The position numbers were made by a program, and so were the translations under genes. A stretch of DNA of 30,000 bases from Actinidia chinensis (Eukaryota; Streptophyta; Magnoliopsida; Ericales; Actinidiaceae): contig VIGQ01002241.1 of assembly GCA_009663005.1 (NCBI GenBank), positions 42,501 to 72,500 on the forward strand, written 5' to 3'. This document shows, piece after piece, positions 19,641-29,593 of the stretch. The number at the start of each line of letters is the position of its first letter. Position 1 is the stretch's first letter. The notes under the pieces were generated by a model that saw only the letters and a program-made list of their open reading frames with translations, was not told the DNA's origin and ran no database searches.

Positions 19641-20460
19641 TCATGTATATATATAATGTGTGTATGGTTTATATAATGTGAGTTAACCCATAGAAAAATA
19701 AGATAGAGTTTTTATTGGGTTGAAAGTGGATGTGTGAGAGAGAGGAGCAAGATTTATATTTTCTGCCTCTCTCTCTCTAGTTTTGAGCCAAATGGATTGG
19801 ACCAAGATGGTTTGGGTTGTGACTTGGGCCAAGCAAGCCCAAGACCCAAGTATCATTATTGCCTTAACCTAACCAGGTTCCAAATTCATTTAATTTTCAA
19901 CATTATTCTTTTCTTCTCTCTCTCTAGGTTTTGAGCCAAATAGATTTTCACAATTATGTTGATTTGTGTAAGTTGAAGTGAGATTGGAGTGGTGATCCTT
20001 TAGAAGAAAGTTTTGAGTCCAAAAGTTTGGAATCGGAGCAAATCGGAATGGGGATTATCTCATCTCTTCACCATATTGGAGTTGCATGCTGAATTTGAGG
20101 GTAAAAGGGTTTTCCTTGTGGGGTTAATCTGGGTTATTGTCAATGCTATATAAAGTCTATTGAGACATTATTTTGAGCATGAACTTGAAATGAGAAAACT
20201 TGGTGATAAGGAAAAAGTGTAAAGAGGTTACTTGTTGGAAATTTTCATTGGGTATGTTGTAATGGCTTATATTGCTTATTGAAGTTTTATTTTCGTGTGT
20301 TGAACCCTAACTGAAATTTTGGTTATATAGAAAGTTTGAAGTTCCGGGGTCTCAGGTGTCGACACCTGATTTTCAGGCGTCGCACTTTCTGTAGTTGTCG
20401 GACACTTGACTTTCAGGGGTCGACACTTTTGGGGGGGGGGGGTGGTGGGGGGTTAACAGT
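19640..20460 (+). mobile_element. Diverged partial copy of the 15.4-17.6 kb LTR family
   Basis: It shares ordered blocks with 15540-16340: CT runs, GAGTGGTGATCCTTT.GA, a TTGAGGGTAAAAGGG-like block, TTTTCCTTG.GGGTTAATCT, a TTGA.A.ATTATTTTG block, AAACTTGGT and the GTCGAC palindromes at the end. No LTR end is visible, so it is truncated or strongly diverged. A 30-bp piece (TTTTGAGCCAAAT.GATT after a CT run) is duplicated at 19781 and 19929. Confidence 0.6.
20353..20454. repeat. Degenerate GTCGACAC palindromes followed by a long G-run
   Basis: CAGGTGTCGACACCTGA at 20353-20369 is a perfect 16-base palindrome (CAGGTGTCGACACCTG) plus one base. Degraded relatives follow at about 20376, 20394 and 20417, each linked by a TTTCAGG.GT phrase. 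The array ends in a G-rich tract (20430-20452) able to form G-quadruplex-type structures in principle. Confidence 0.7.
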
Positions 20461-22059
20461 GAAATCAGAATTTTTGCTCCTGATATCCTCAGGTACCGTC
20501 GGCCATTGGCCCGTCCTGCTCAGCTGGTATCCTACCAAGCTTATAAGCTGCGACAAATTAAGAGTAGGTAGCCTTAGCTAGACAGGTCCAGTCTTCGATA
20601 GTGCCTGTACGAGCTCCGGCGGCAGAGGACTCTGAGCTTGTCCATAGAGACATCTCGGTGAGGACTCTGCCCTAGCCAAGGCCAAACTCCGTTATTGTAT
20701 ATTTTGTCCGCTTACCAATTACATATTTAGGCCGCACATAGGCAACCCATGTATTTTCATTCATTTCTTCACTGTGTTCACTATAAGATGTTATGTAGCT
20801 CAGTGCAGTGATCACTGTATTGCATTGTTTACTTTTCAGATGGGGTGGTCCTTAGCTCACAAACTTGGTAACATGACGCTGAAGCCTTTACAGTTGTAAT
20901 TGAAAATCCTTTTTCCAACAGTCAGTGAGATTTTAGACTCCATTTACGGAGAGATGAGAAAATATTCAAAATTGTGTCCATGCCAGAGGGATGATCAGGG
21001 GAGGAAACTAAATGATGCTGTTGAGTTGCACGAAGTGAAAAGGACCAAGCTGGAAGGAAAAATATACTAAGGACCAGCAAGCGATGGTGGCAGCAGCAGC
21101 ACTGAAAATAAGCATTTTCGCTCATGAATAGAAATATTTGAACCCATTAGGAGGAAGAGGGTGATTTTGTTTGTCCCAGGAGAGGAAACTAAATGATGAT
21201 GTCAAGGAGAACCAAAGGGGAGGGAAAGTATTAGTAAAACAAAAAAAATCATGGAAATATTTGAATACAAACGTCAAGACCCCACATTCGGTTTGACAAT
21301 ATTATGATACAAGATATCAAGTAATTAACCTCTGTCAATGGGCACATGATATCAAAGAATTTGGAACCCGTCTTTAGAAGCCTGTTCTCCATATATGGAA
21401 ACATTAGCAGCAAGTCCAAAATGAGTCAATATGGAAACACATTTATTTCGGTTAATATGTGCTGCCATATACAGCATATGCCCACACCAAGGAGGCGGAG
21501 AACAATTGAATGTCAGCTTTTAACCTGTTGGACTGCTCAAAATTGCGCAGATGCAGGGTTTGAAGTTCAATTTGCCATCGACCGCTTAAGAAGAGCAATG
21601 CTTTCTTACTTTGGTCTCGGCAGTACTGGCCCCAGCTCTTGCCAAGCTTGATAATGACGATGCGGCAATTAAGCATGAAGGCACTTGAGGAGAAATGTAT
21701 GCTGCTGATAAGAAATGGCAAACCTCAGCGAGGGCATGAAGGCACTTCAGGAGAAACGCGAACTGCGAATGACAACTCTGCTATCATACTCAATGGGGAG
21801 GATCTCGAGGGATATCATAGAAATAGTGGGACCAAACAAAGTACTGACCTCTTGGGACGATGAGCTTGGGATGACCCACGTGAAACTTCAGAGCAGGAGG
21901 CCGCGTGAAACTTCAGAACCGGAGAGGCTGACCCTTGGAGAGGAAGGTCAGAAGAATGGAACTCTGAAACTGGTGCGGTATTCCAAGACTATGTCAGCAT
22001 CAGGTTGCAGGAAAATCTGATGACATTGATTTAAAACTTTTATTGAGAGGAAGGATGAT
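20461..22059 (+). other. Unassigned stretch with possible coding remnants
   Basis: Bases 20461-20720 are GC-rich and non-coding, perhaps still LTR. Bases 20900-21260 contain the word GAGGAAACTAAATGATG twice (21001 and 21183). Between 21346 and 22020 several short + strand frames are open. One reads APALAKLDNDDAAIKHEG near 21630, and another, starting at the ATG at 21715, reads NLSEGMKALQEKREL and then EIVGPNKVLTSWDDELG, amphipathic and partly charged. I do not recognise the family. They may be part of a gene lying upstream of the DC1 remnant, or exons of it. Confidence 0.3.
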
Positions 22060-23018
22060 GAAGTTTTTTTGGTACAGAAGGATGGTAGTAATGTTTTCAA
22101 GCAATCTGTGGGGAAAGACCCATCTGAAGAATTGCAGCAAAAGATCAACTGTGGCTTTCACAAAAAGCACACACTCAGTCTTTTTAAAAAGGTTAAAGAC
22201 AAGTCACTTCAAACAAGCGTAACAGAAGGTAAGACGAAGCTGTTTGCATTGCCTGCGACTTGCCCATTTCGGATGATGAAAGGGTCAAATCCTACCACTG
22301 CGCCAAGTGCAAAATTTTCTTGCACAGCTTTTGTGTGAATTTTCCAAAAGAAATCGCCAAACACCCGCTGGCACCTGGCACACCCTCCACTCTCGAAGTG
22401 GATATGAAAGGCTTAGGAAAACCACAACATGCAATGCCTGTGGAGAAAAGTTCCGCGGCAGCTGTGTCTACGGCTGTCAGGGATGTAACTTCTATGTGGA
22501 AGTTCAATGTCTTTCTTAGAGCCAGAGCCGACAATTCAAAGTCATTGTCATGGCAATCTTCTCCTTCTCGAGGAAACGGACCTACATATAGTCCGACCAT
22601 CGTTGCTTGCCTGTGGAAAAAGATTGCGATTCCCCCTTTTCTCCGCTGCCCACGTGCAATATCAGCCTCCACCTTTCAGTGTCCGTTATCATCACCATTA
22701 CAAAATACCTTTCACGACACAACGTACCTTTCACGAACACGCCTCAGCCTCACTCCTGGGTATTTCGGAGATGCCGACAACCACGACGCAAGATTTGCAA
22801 GAAAGAAATGAGCGCGATGCACCCTACCTATTATTGCAGGAATGCGGGTATGTAGCTCACCATTAATTGTGCAACCTCGAATGCTACCTAATGTAGAACA
22901 CGTTCAAGGTCTGTTAGAAACTGATCAAAAACCAGGAGTCAGAAAGATGGGTTTTCTGCATGATTTGAATAGCAATATTTCTGTATTAGTTTGTAATATT
23001 GCAGAGATTGTTGTTTAA
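22060..23018 (+). pseudogene. Second DC1 domain protein, broken
   Basis: Following small frame changes, the + strand reads CGFHKKHTLSLFKKV (about 22150), then CDLPISDDERVKSYHCAKCKIFLHSFCVNFPKEIAKHPL (about 22255-22370, a full DC1 module: CxxC-type start, YHC..C, FLH..C and HPL). TTTCNACGEKFRGSCVYGCQGCNFYVEVQCLSL follows (to about 22520), then SPF..LPTCNISLHLSC-like (about 22625-22690), and CKKE...HPTYYCRN.GYVAHLNCAT (about 22790-22885). From 22887 one frame stays open for 44 codons to a TAA at 23016-23018. At least four frame shifts are needed. A TTTTTTTGGTACAG|AAGG acceptor-like site ends at 22077. It lacks a clear start. It is a different set of modules from the first DC1 remnant, on the same strand. 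Confidence 0.8.
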
Positions 23019-24171
23019 GGATTCTAAGGGTTAGCTCTGGTGATGTATGAAATCATGTAACCTGTCCAAAACTCAATTCATGTCCATGAACCCCGTTCAA
23101 TTTCAATCATTTAAATCCAATTGAACCCATCCAACTTTGCAATGGCTTAATTGGGGTACAAACATATAGCCCAATAGAAAGTTTAAAGGATTGGGATGTT
23201 TACCTATTAGATTTGAAAAGAAAAGTACACTCACAAAAAAGTGTATTAGTATCGTTTTTTCGATTCAAAAATAAATCTTCTCCTTCTTTCTCCCGACACC
23301 ACTACCACCACGGTACCACATGAACCACCGCGAAAACCACAACACTTAAAAAAAGGTAATTGAAATTATAGAATAATAGTAAATTCTTCTCTCCGATATC
23401 AAATGAAGTCTACATACATAAATATGGATATAGATAATATATAAAACTACATAATTTTGTGGCATAAAGATGTTGCAGTTGAAAATTGTGATGGTGGATG
23501 AAATTCCATATCCTCCTCAGGTCGTAACGAACAAGCTACTTTCTTCTGGGTCACGTAATCCATTTTACATACAAAAATTTTAATTTATTTGGCCAAGGCC
23601 TTTTAGGTCTAAATCTGGATTTTTTTTTCCCCCCCAATTTCTGGGGCCTGTATATAATGGATCTAAGATACACATTAATAACTTTGTTTATTAGTAGCTA
23701 CTCCACTAAAAGAGGAGTAATAACAATTTATTCCCTTGTGATTTGAGCCAAATTTCAAGCAAACACCCACCGTTCCACTCGTTGCCACCATCACCACCAC
23801 AGGTCACCCCCACACATTGCTCGTCTAGAGGTAGTATAGGACTGGATAAAGAATCGTTAAGATAATGCATGTAATTTTATATGAAAAATTATTAAAGGTA
23901 GGACACAAAATGAGCCAAAATTAGGCAAAGTAAAAAATATATATTATATATATATATAAATTAATAAACATATCAAATTAGAACAATATATAAACAGGTT
24001 AAATTTGGGTCGATAGTTTTAAAATTGACTCATTAAAAGACCAGTTAATATCAACCCCACTTGCTAATTTGGTAGGCTTGGGTTGAACACATGTAAACTC
24101 AAAAACACAATTTAAGCCGGCCCAAATCACCTAAGTCAGCCCATTTGCCACCCCTCATGCAACCACCAATG
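23019..24171. other. Gene-free AT-rich stretch
   Basis: No coding segment or RNA gene is seen. It contains CCACCACC/CACCACC-rich islands (23295-23345 and 23765-23815) and an AT tract at about 23936-23960. The final part is likely a hAT-like element end. Confidence 0.5.
24143..24157. mobile_element. hAT-like terminal motif, right end of an old MITE
   Basis: ATTTGCCACCCCTCA, read on the minus strand, gives TGAGGGGTGGCAAAT, the common end of plant hAT-type short elements, preceded inward by GGGCTGACTTAGGTGATTTGGGCC. No matching left end was located. It ends 14 bp before the copia LTR. Confidence 0.4.
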
Positions 24172-24631
24172 TGTAAGTCATAAAAGTAATTCGGTTCGAT
24201 ATTATGCGAAAATTAAAACCGATCTTGTTCAATACATCATAAATAATTATTCTACAATAATTAAGGAGTAGATCAACCTTTATTAGCCATCTGATCAATG
24301 AATGAGCCCCTTAATGAATACTTTATTCTTGGTCACCTTCTCTCTCTGTTTCTAATTTAAAGGATAACAAATATGCTAATATTGAGAAAAAAATCATACG
24401 TTCAAAGGGGGTAGTTATCCATCTTATAGAGAGAGAAGAGGGCCTAGAAGTATACTCCTAAAAGGATTCTATCCATCACGGTTATCCTTTTATCATAAAA
24501 GAGTTTTCCATTTAAAATTAAATTAGCTTGAACCTATCTTTAATTTGGCCTTAATTATATGGAGTCTTAGTTAACAATATGCCTAAAAAACGGTGGAGAC
24601 TAGTGGGCCACTACTATACGGGAAAATAACA
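24172..24631 (-). repeat. 3' LTR of the copia element (460 bp)
   Basis: It begins TGTAAGTC and ends AATAACA on the + strand, so it reads TGTTATT...ACTTACA on the minus strand with the usual TG..CA ends. It aligns along its length with 29594-30000: shared blocks include ATAATTATTCTACAATAATTAA, TTTATTAGCCATCTGATCAA and AGAAGTATACTCCTAAA. Differences are mostly one- to few-base length changes. Confidence 0.9.
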
Positions 24632-24650
24632 TTCTCCACTTGGCCCATTA
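24632..24650 (-). other. Polypurine tract of the copia element
   Basis: The minus strand reads TAATGGGCCAAGTGGAGAA directly before the TGTTAT start of the 3' LTR. In copia elements this stretch primes second-strand synthesis. It is less purine-pure than usual. Confidence 0.6.
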
Positions 24651-25119
24651 GCCGATGTATTGCAATGGGTATTTTCTTAAAAAAAAATATGCAATTTTTT
24701 TAAATGACTCAGAGACTCCATAATTTAAAAAAACTGTAACACGTGATCACGAATTTTTTATAAAATCAGCCAATAGATCCAACTAATTTAAAAAACTGTA
24801 GTTACTTCAGATTACCAATGTGAGTCATAGCGGTGTTGGCTCCATGCCATATTCCCTTCTATGCACTACACCATTGATACCCTTTTATTAACCAGTGCAT
24901 TAATAGGAAAAGTACAATTATCTTAGGATCATTCCCTAAAGAAGCCCCATAATTTTTGTCTGGTCAAGACAATTCCTGTTTAATAAATCCAACATAATAT
25001 GTGCCACACATAATGAAAAACAAGGAAAAAACAGAAACACTCTAATAATGCGAATTTAGTGCGAGTACAAATAAACCACTCAAAATAATCATCAGGATTG
25101 CTCAAAAAACTATTCTAAC
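24651..25119. other. Non-coding 3' internal region of the copia element
   Basis: AT-rich, with no coding segment, between the end of RNase H and the polypurine tract. At roughly 470 bp it is longer than typical for this position, so an additional insertion is possible but not seen. Confidence 0.4.
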
Positions 25120-25640
25120 AACCTGTCGTTATAAGTCTTTGGTGGCAATCCCTTCGTCACGGATCAGCTTATCATAAGAGTGGTGCTCATGTTCTCCAAT
25201 GACACTTGTTGGTTTCTGGACTCTTTCTCTAACAACCAAGTACTTAACTTCCATATGCTTGGACCATTAGAGTACTTGCCATCTTGAGAAGGAAACTACT
25301 GCGGAGTGTCACCATATATCGTCATCGGCTTGGCAATTAAGTCGACCAACAAGTCTGAGATAAAAATTCCGCAACCATAAAGCATGGCTGTGGCCTCAAA
25401 GCATGCCACAAACTCGGCCTCCATCGTGGATGCAGGATCATAGATTGCCTTCACACTCTCCAACGAAATTGCTCCACCAGCTAACAGAAGACAAACCCTG
25501 ATGTTGACTTTCTGCTTATCCAAAACAACCAGCGAAATCTTGAATAAAGATCCGATACTTCCAAACGATCGATCTTCTATAAGTGAGCATGTAGTCTTTG
25601 GTTCCTTGAGGTATCTCATAACCTTCTTTATCGCTTTCTA
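25120..25640 (-). pseudogene. Copia RNase H, broken
   Basis: RNase H removes the RNA template during reverse transcription. The minus strand is open from 25619 to 25296 and reads, near 25430-25395, STMEAEFVACFEATA, the standard copia block equivalent to 'S(S/T)TEAEY.A...a..E..WL'. It is followed by a degraded 'LW.RNFISDLLVD.IAKPM.IYGD' segment (about 25390-25310), then KHMEVKYLVVRERVQKP (about 25265-25215), matching the final 'KHI...YHFVR..V' block. After that the protein ends near 25120. A frame change lies at the 'LW' and another near 25295. The lineage within copia is not assigned. Confidence 0.8.
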
Positions 25641-26640
25641 GTATTACATTCCGGGTTATTTGATATATACCAAGCATCCCACTGCCAAGCTATGTCGGTC
25701 TAGTACAAGTTTGTGCATATATAAACTTCCTAAAAGCTGAGGAATACGGAAATCCCTCATTTGCCATTCCTTTTTTCCAAATCATTCCTTGGGCACTGTT
25801 TTCATTTTAACTTGCACCCTCACAATAAAGTTTTTGGCGAGATATCCTTGGTTTCGTGTAACAAACCAGATCATTGCAAGCAACAAAATATCATCCACAT
25901 ATAGCACCACAAATAATAAAATTACTCCCACTGATCTTCAGATATATACACTGATCAACAGCGTTTTCCTTAAATCCAAAGGAGGTACTGGTATCATTAA
26001 ACTTTAAGTACCATTGCCTGGAGCTTATTTAAGGCCACAAATGGATTTCTTTAATTGAAGCTAAATGCTCTTTCCTTCTTGCGAATCCTTCAGGTTGTTC
26101 CATGTAAAATTCTTCATCCAAACTACCATTAGAAAAGCGGTTTTAACATCCATCTGATGTAGCTTAAGTCATAATGAGCTACAAGGCCAAAATGATCTAA
26201 GTGGTCCTTTTTAGCTAAGGAGAAAAGGTCTCTTTGTAGTCAATGCTTTTTTTGAGTGAAACCTTAGCCACAAGTCTAGCCTTAAATCGTTTGATATTGC
26301 CTTTTCATCACGGCTTGGTCCCTTAAAAAGAACCCATTTACATCTGCTTTTCTTCAATTAAAGGCAATTCGACGAGATCCCAAATAAATTCTGGTACATA
26401 GATTAAACTCATCATTCATGGTATCAACCCATTTAGTAGAATCATCAACTATAATGGATGTGAAAACAAATACCGGATCTTCTAATCCCAATTCAAAATA
26501 GATTCTTGTAGATACAACCACATTAATCCAATTCGGGAGGCAGATCTTTTTTCCCTCTGAGATCTTCTTAGAACTGCCGGTTGTGGTGGTTCTCATTATT
26601 TTCAATGGCGATATCCTCATTGAAGTGGAGGAAATCATTT
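25641..26640 (-). pseudogene. Copia reverse transcriptase, broken
   Basis: The minus strand reads, from right to left, SSKKISEGKKICLP and STKWVDTMNDEFN (about 26425), matching the segment before RT ('W..AM..E...L'). Next comes IWDLVELP (about 26375), then KGNIKRFKARLVAK (about 26305-26265), the classic 'G...RYKARLVAKG' block, and GLVAHYDL. YVDD (25890-25901) is followed by ILLLA, the intact catalytic motif. Several stops and frame changes separate these blocks, so the protein is dead as given. RNase H follows on the left and integrase on the right. Confidence 0.85.
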
Positions 26641-27690
26641 ATTTCGGTGTTCGTTCTCCTCAGAAGTGGGTTATTCTGAGGAGTGTTAAGTGACAAACTT
26701 CTCGACGAGGAAGAATTATTAGGATGTACTCTTACTTCATCGAAACTGTTCACTTTTCTTGATTTCTCACTCCCACTATTTCGCTTCTCTAAGGAACTGC
26801 ATTTCGGTTTTCAACTAATTCTCGTACTAGGGTTAGGGGACAATAGAATCTGTACCCTTAGGACTTTTCTGCGATAAACAATGAAAAATACCTAGAAAAT
26901 TTATTATAGAATCAATTTCTTTCTTGTGGATATAGATTCTAGCCTCCGCTTGACCAAAACAAAACATGGTAAATTGCTCAACTAGGTTTCCTACCAGTCC
27001 ACAACGCAAAAGGAGGTTGGGACCGCCTTACTAGGAACCTGTTCAAGATATTAACATTGCGGTTTTAAGTTGCTTCACTCCATAAAAAAATTGGGACATT
27101 CGTTAGAACTCATCTATACTCCTAACCATATCCATAAGTGTACGTACGCCTTTCAGCAACTACATTCTGTGTGGAGTGCCAGGCATTGTGTATGAAGCAC
27201 GAATGCCTTGCTTTCTAATAGTTTGGCAAAAGGGCCAGGATTGGCCTGACTCATCGATTTACCATAAAATTCACCACCTCTATCTGAACCTCACTATTTT
27301 ACTGTTCTATTAATTGTTCTCTCGACTCAGTAATGTGCACTGCAAAATGTCAAGACATGAGATTTTCATGAATTAAACAAATATCCATATCGTGAGAAGT
27401 CATCATAAAGGTGATAAAATATTTTTGTCACTAATACTGGAGTGGAAATTCGCAAAAATCAGGTGAATTTTTCAAAGAAGTCATTACTTCTGTGGCTCCT
27501 TTATTTTGTTTGTTAGTTTGCTTTCCTTAATGCAATCTACACAATATTTCAATCAGGAAAGTTTAGTTTTCCAACAATCCTATTCTTTACTAATTTTACA
27601 ATTAATCCTATTCTTTATAATCTTCAATTCTATCCCTGAAAATATGTCCCAGCCGTTTATGCCACAAGACTGATGAGTTTTATTAATTTT
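26641..27690 (-). pseudogene. Copia pre-integrase and integrase, broken
   Basis: LWHKRLGHI (27641-27667) is the GAG-pre-integrase hallmark ('LWH.RLGH'). Downstream on the minus strand come LVKNRIV and VDCIKESK (degraded zinc-finger C-x-x-C part), then KYFITFMMTS.D (about 27430-27390), where the family has 'F.DD.SRY'. RGGEFYGKSM (about 27285-27250) follows, the 'SDnGgEF' Asp region, and then NPGPFAKLLES and ECSC in place of 'QQNGVAER'. Then comes a piece matching 'LNRVPSKAVP..PF.LWTGRKP' (about 27010-26930) with changes. The C-terminal linker to RT (26770-26900) is strongly altered. Frame shifts are frequent. Confidence 0.8.
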
Positions 27691-27983
27691 CCTACGTTTT
27701 GATCCAACATTCGAATGTAGGGTACCAAAGATTGTGCAAACTCAGGATTAAGGCAATTTTCATAAACCATCACATAAATCACCAAATCAAAAATTTATTG
27801 AATTAAAATTCAAATGAGTTGCCACAACTAAAAGAAAACTGGATACCAGAACAATCTATCGAGATTACTGAAAAATTACTTGAAATAAAAAGACAATGCT
27901 CATGTTAAGCTTTGAGGAAATACTAAACCATACAATGCTGAACGATGATATCACATAGATTCTCCTTTGGGCAAAATCTAAGC
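27691..27983 (-). other. Region upstream of pre-integrase, gag/protease not recognised
   Basis: On the minus strand one frame reads SKRRKINKTHQS before LWHKR. Further upstream no protease or gag motif (such as a CCHC knuckle or DSGA/DTGA) could be read. The sequence is AT-rich. Confidence 0.4.
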
Positions 27984-28239
27984 ATATCCAGTATTCACTC
28001 ATTAATAGGGTGTAACATTAAATCACCAGTAGCCTAAATATTTGTACAAAAATTATCAATTATTTAGTTACTGGGGGTATCCAATCCTAACTACGATAAG
28101 TCGAACAAATTATATCCAGTGTTCATTCATAATAGGGTGGAACATAACACTCATTTAGGCCTAAATAATTTTTACAACTATTCAAATTATTCATGTTACT
28201 TTGGGTAACAATCCAATTCGATACGTTCGGACAAATTAT
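27984..28239. repeat. Tandem duplication of 128 bp in the copia leader
   Basis: ATATCCAGT starts both units at 27984 and 28112. Both continue with TTCA.TCAT, AATAGGGTG.AACAT, then CCTAAATA.TTTT.., a TTACT..GGGTA..CAATCC block, CTACGATAAGTCGAACAAATT in the first and GATACGTTCGGACAAATT in the second. The two units differ by substitutions and small indels. Confidence 0.75.
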
Positions 28240-28498
28240 TTATCTTAACCAGTTCTAATTATTTAAATGTGACTCTCTTTGGACTAGTCTCATTTCTCTT
28301 AAAATGACTGAAATTTAGAAGATTATTTTCTTAATATTGCCCTTTTAACATTCTTTTATCGTAGTTCGTTATTCATAAACTTTACCAAATTGGTCAAGTT
28401 GCAATTATAAGCTAGTAACTCCCTGAATATTGGAATAAACCAATATATTCTCTTTTTCCATTCAAATCAATAATATTAACATTATATATTATTATTAA
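28240..28498. other. AT-rich copia leader without features
   Basis: No coding motif. A mixed AT sequence leads from the 128-bp duplication into the short tandem repeats. Confidence 0.4.
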
Positions 28499-28905
28499 AA
28501 TCTGAGATAAACTATAATTTCTAGAATATCGGATAAAAATTATAAATTTCAGAATATGGGTTAAAACTGATTTAAAACTTAATTTTCCGAATCTGGTGTT
28601 AAAATGTATTTTTAAAGCTAGGGATTAAAATGGTAATTTTAGATCTGGGTTTAAAACTGTAATATTTCAAGAAATCAGGATAAAACTGTTAAAAATTTTA
28701 GAATCTGGGTAAAACGTTAAATTGTTAAAAGTTGGCGTAAAAACGATAATTCTAAAATCTGGGTTAAAAATATAATATCCAGAAATTAGATTTCAAAACT
28801 ATAATTCGAAATTCTGGGTAAAACATGTACTTTCAGGAAACTGGGGATAAAATTTTAATTTTCCAGGATCTGGAAGTAAAATGGTAATTTTTTTTTTTTA
28901 GATAA
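28499..28905. repeat. Degenerate tandem array, about 14 units of roughly 29 bp, in the copia leader
   Basis: The unit consensus is AATCTGGGTTAAAACTGTAATTTTAG. The landmark CTGGG or a variant (ATCGGA, ATGGGT, CAGGAT, TGGCGT, CTGGAA) is followed by TAAAA at a regular spacing, seen at about 28499, 28525, 28553, 28590, 28620, 28643, 28672, 28703, 28731, 28757, 28783, 28809, 28840 and 28870. Unit lengths vary between about 23 and 37 bp. It ends in a T run. Confidence 0.75.
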
Positions 28906-29578
28906 CCAGCGGTCAATTATGTGAAAACCAAAACTCACCATTTCAAACACAGTCCCAGATTAAATATTACTGTAGTAACCTTTTCTTTATGTGATTGAAT
29001 TCCATACCAATAATATATTTTAGGAAGACAATAAATAATTTTTCATGCAAAGAAAAACATTAATATAATGGCATAAGACAAATTGTTTTTCAAAAAAATC
29101 TAACTATTTTGATAAACAATAATATAAACCCCAATTTTAAGTGGTAAATACGAAAAAATCCACATAAATATTCAAGGTTTCGGATTGGATCAGATCTCAT
29201 GATCATGGTTTGCTCGATCAAGTCAAGGGCTAGATGATTCGGTAAACGTACTGTTCTTGTGTTTTCTTTTATTCTGTGGAATTCTATGACTATTCTCAAC
29301 TATACTGTGCCTTTTTCTTTTCTTTTTTTTTCTTCGGAGGATTGATATATTTCGTTCTTGAAGTGATCAATTTTGTTCATCAATTTTCATCGAATAATAT
29401 TGCATATGTATCCAAACTGAGCATGTTAACTTTAATTGCACTTTATGGTCAAAAATCAAATCAATAGTTTTCCAAATATTGTTCTAAACGAATTATAAGT
29501 TCAAGATAAACGGGATTCTAGATTCATTATATCAACACAATATAATTTTAATACTAAGATGTTTGATCAATAACCTAT
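28906..29578. other. Copia leader next to the primer site; no gag seen
   Basis: Short open frames on both strands (for example 29090-29299 on the minus strand) show no gag-type motif, and I treat them as chance. A pyrimidine run (TTTTTCTTTTCTTTTTTTT) lies at about 29309-29330. Confidence 0.45.
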
Positions 29579-29591
29579 AGCTCTGATACCA
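29579..29591 (-). other. Primer binding site for initiator Met-tRNA
   Basis: The minus strand reads TGGTATCAGAGCT, complementary to the 3' end of plant initiator Met-tRNA and the standard primer site of most copia elements. It lies two bases after the LTR end (ACA TT TGGTATC...). Confidence 0.9.
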
Positions 29592-29593
29592 AA

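Noticed and set aside
15395..20460. The LTR-like sequences at 15395-17557 and 19640-20460 as the two LTRs of one element
   Set aside because: The sequence between them is minus-strand Tat gag, primer-site region and LTR, unrelated in type and orientation, and the second copy is truncated; two separate insertions fit better.
20803..20820. Palindrome CAGTGATCACTG as a possible hairpin or operator
   Set aside because: It is short, occurs once, and has no neighbouring gene or second site; chance is a sufficient explanation.
22292..22672. 126-codon minus-strand open frame
   Set aside because: It is antisense to clear DC1 modules (CxxC, YHC..C, FLH..C) on the + strand; the Cys/His codon pattern explains the open reverse frame.
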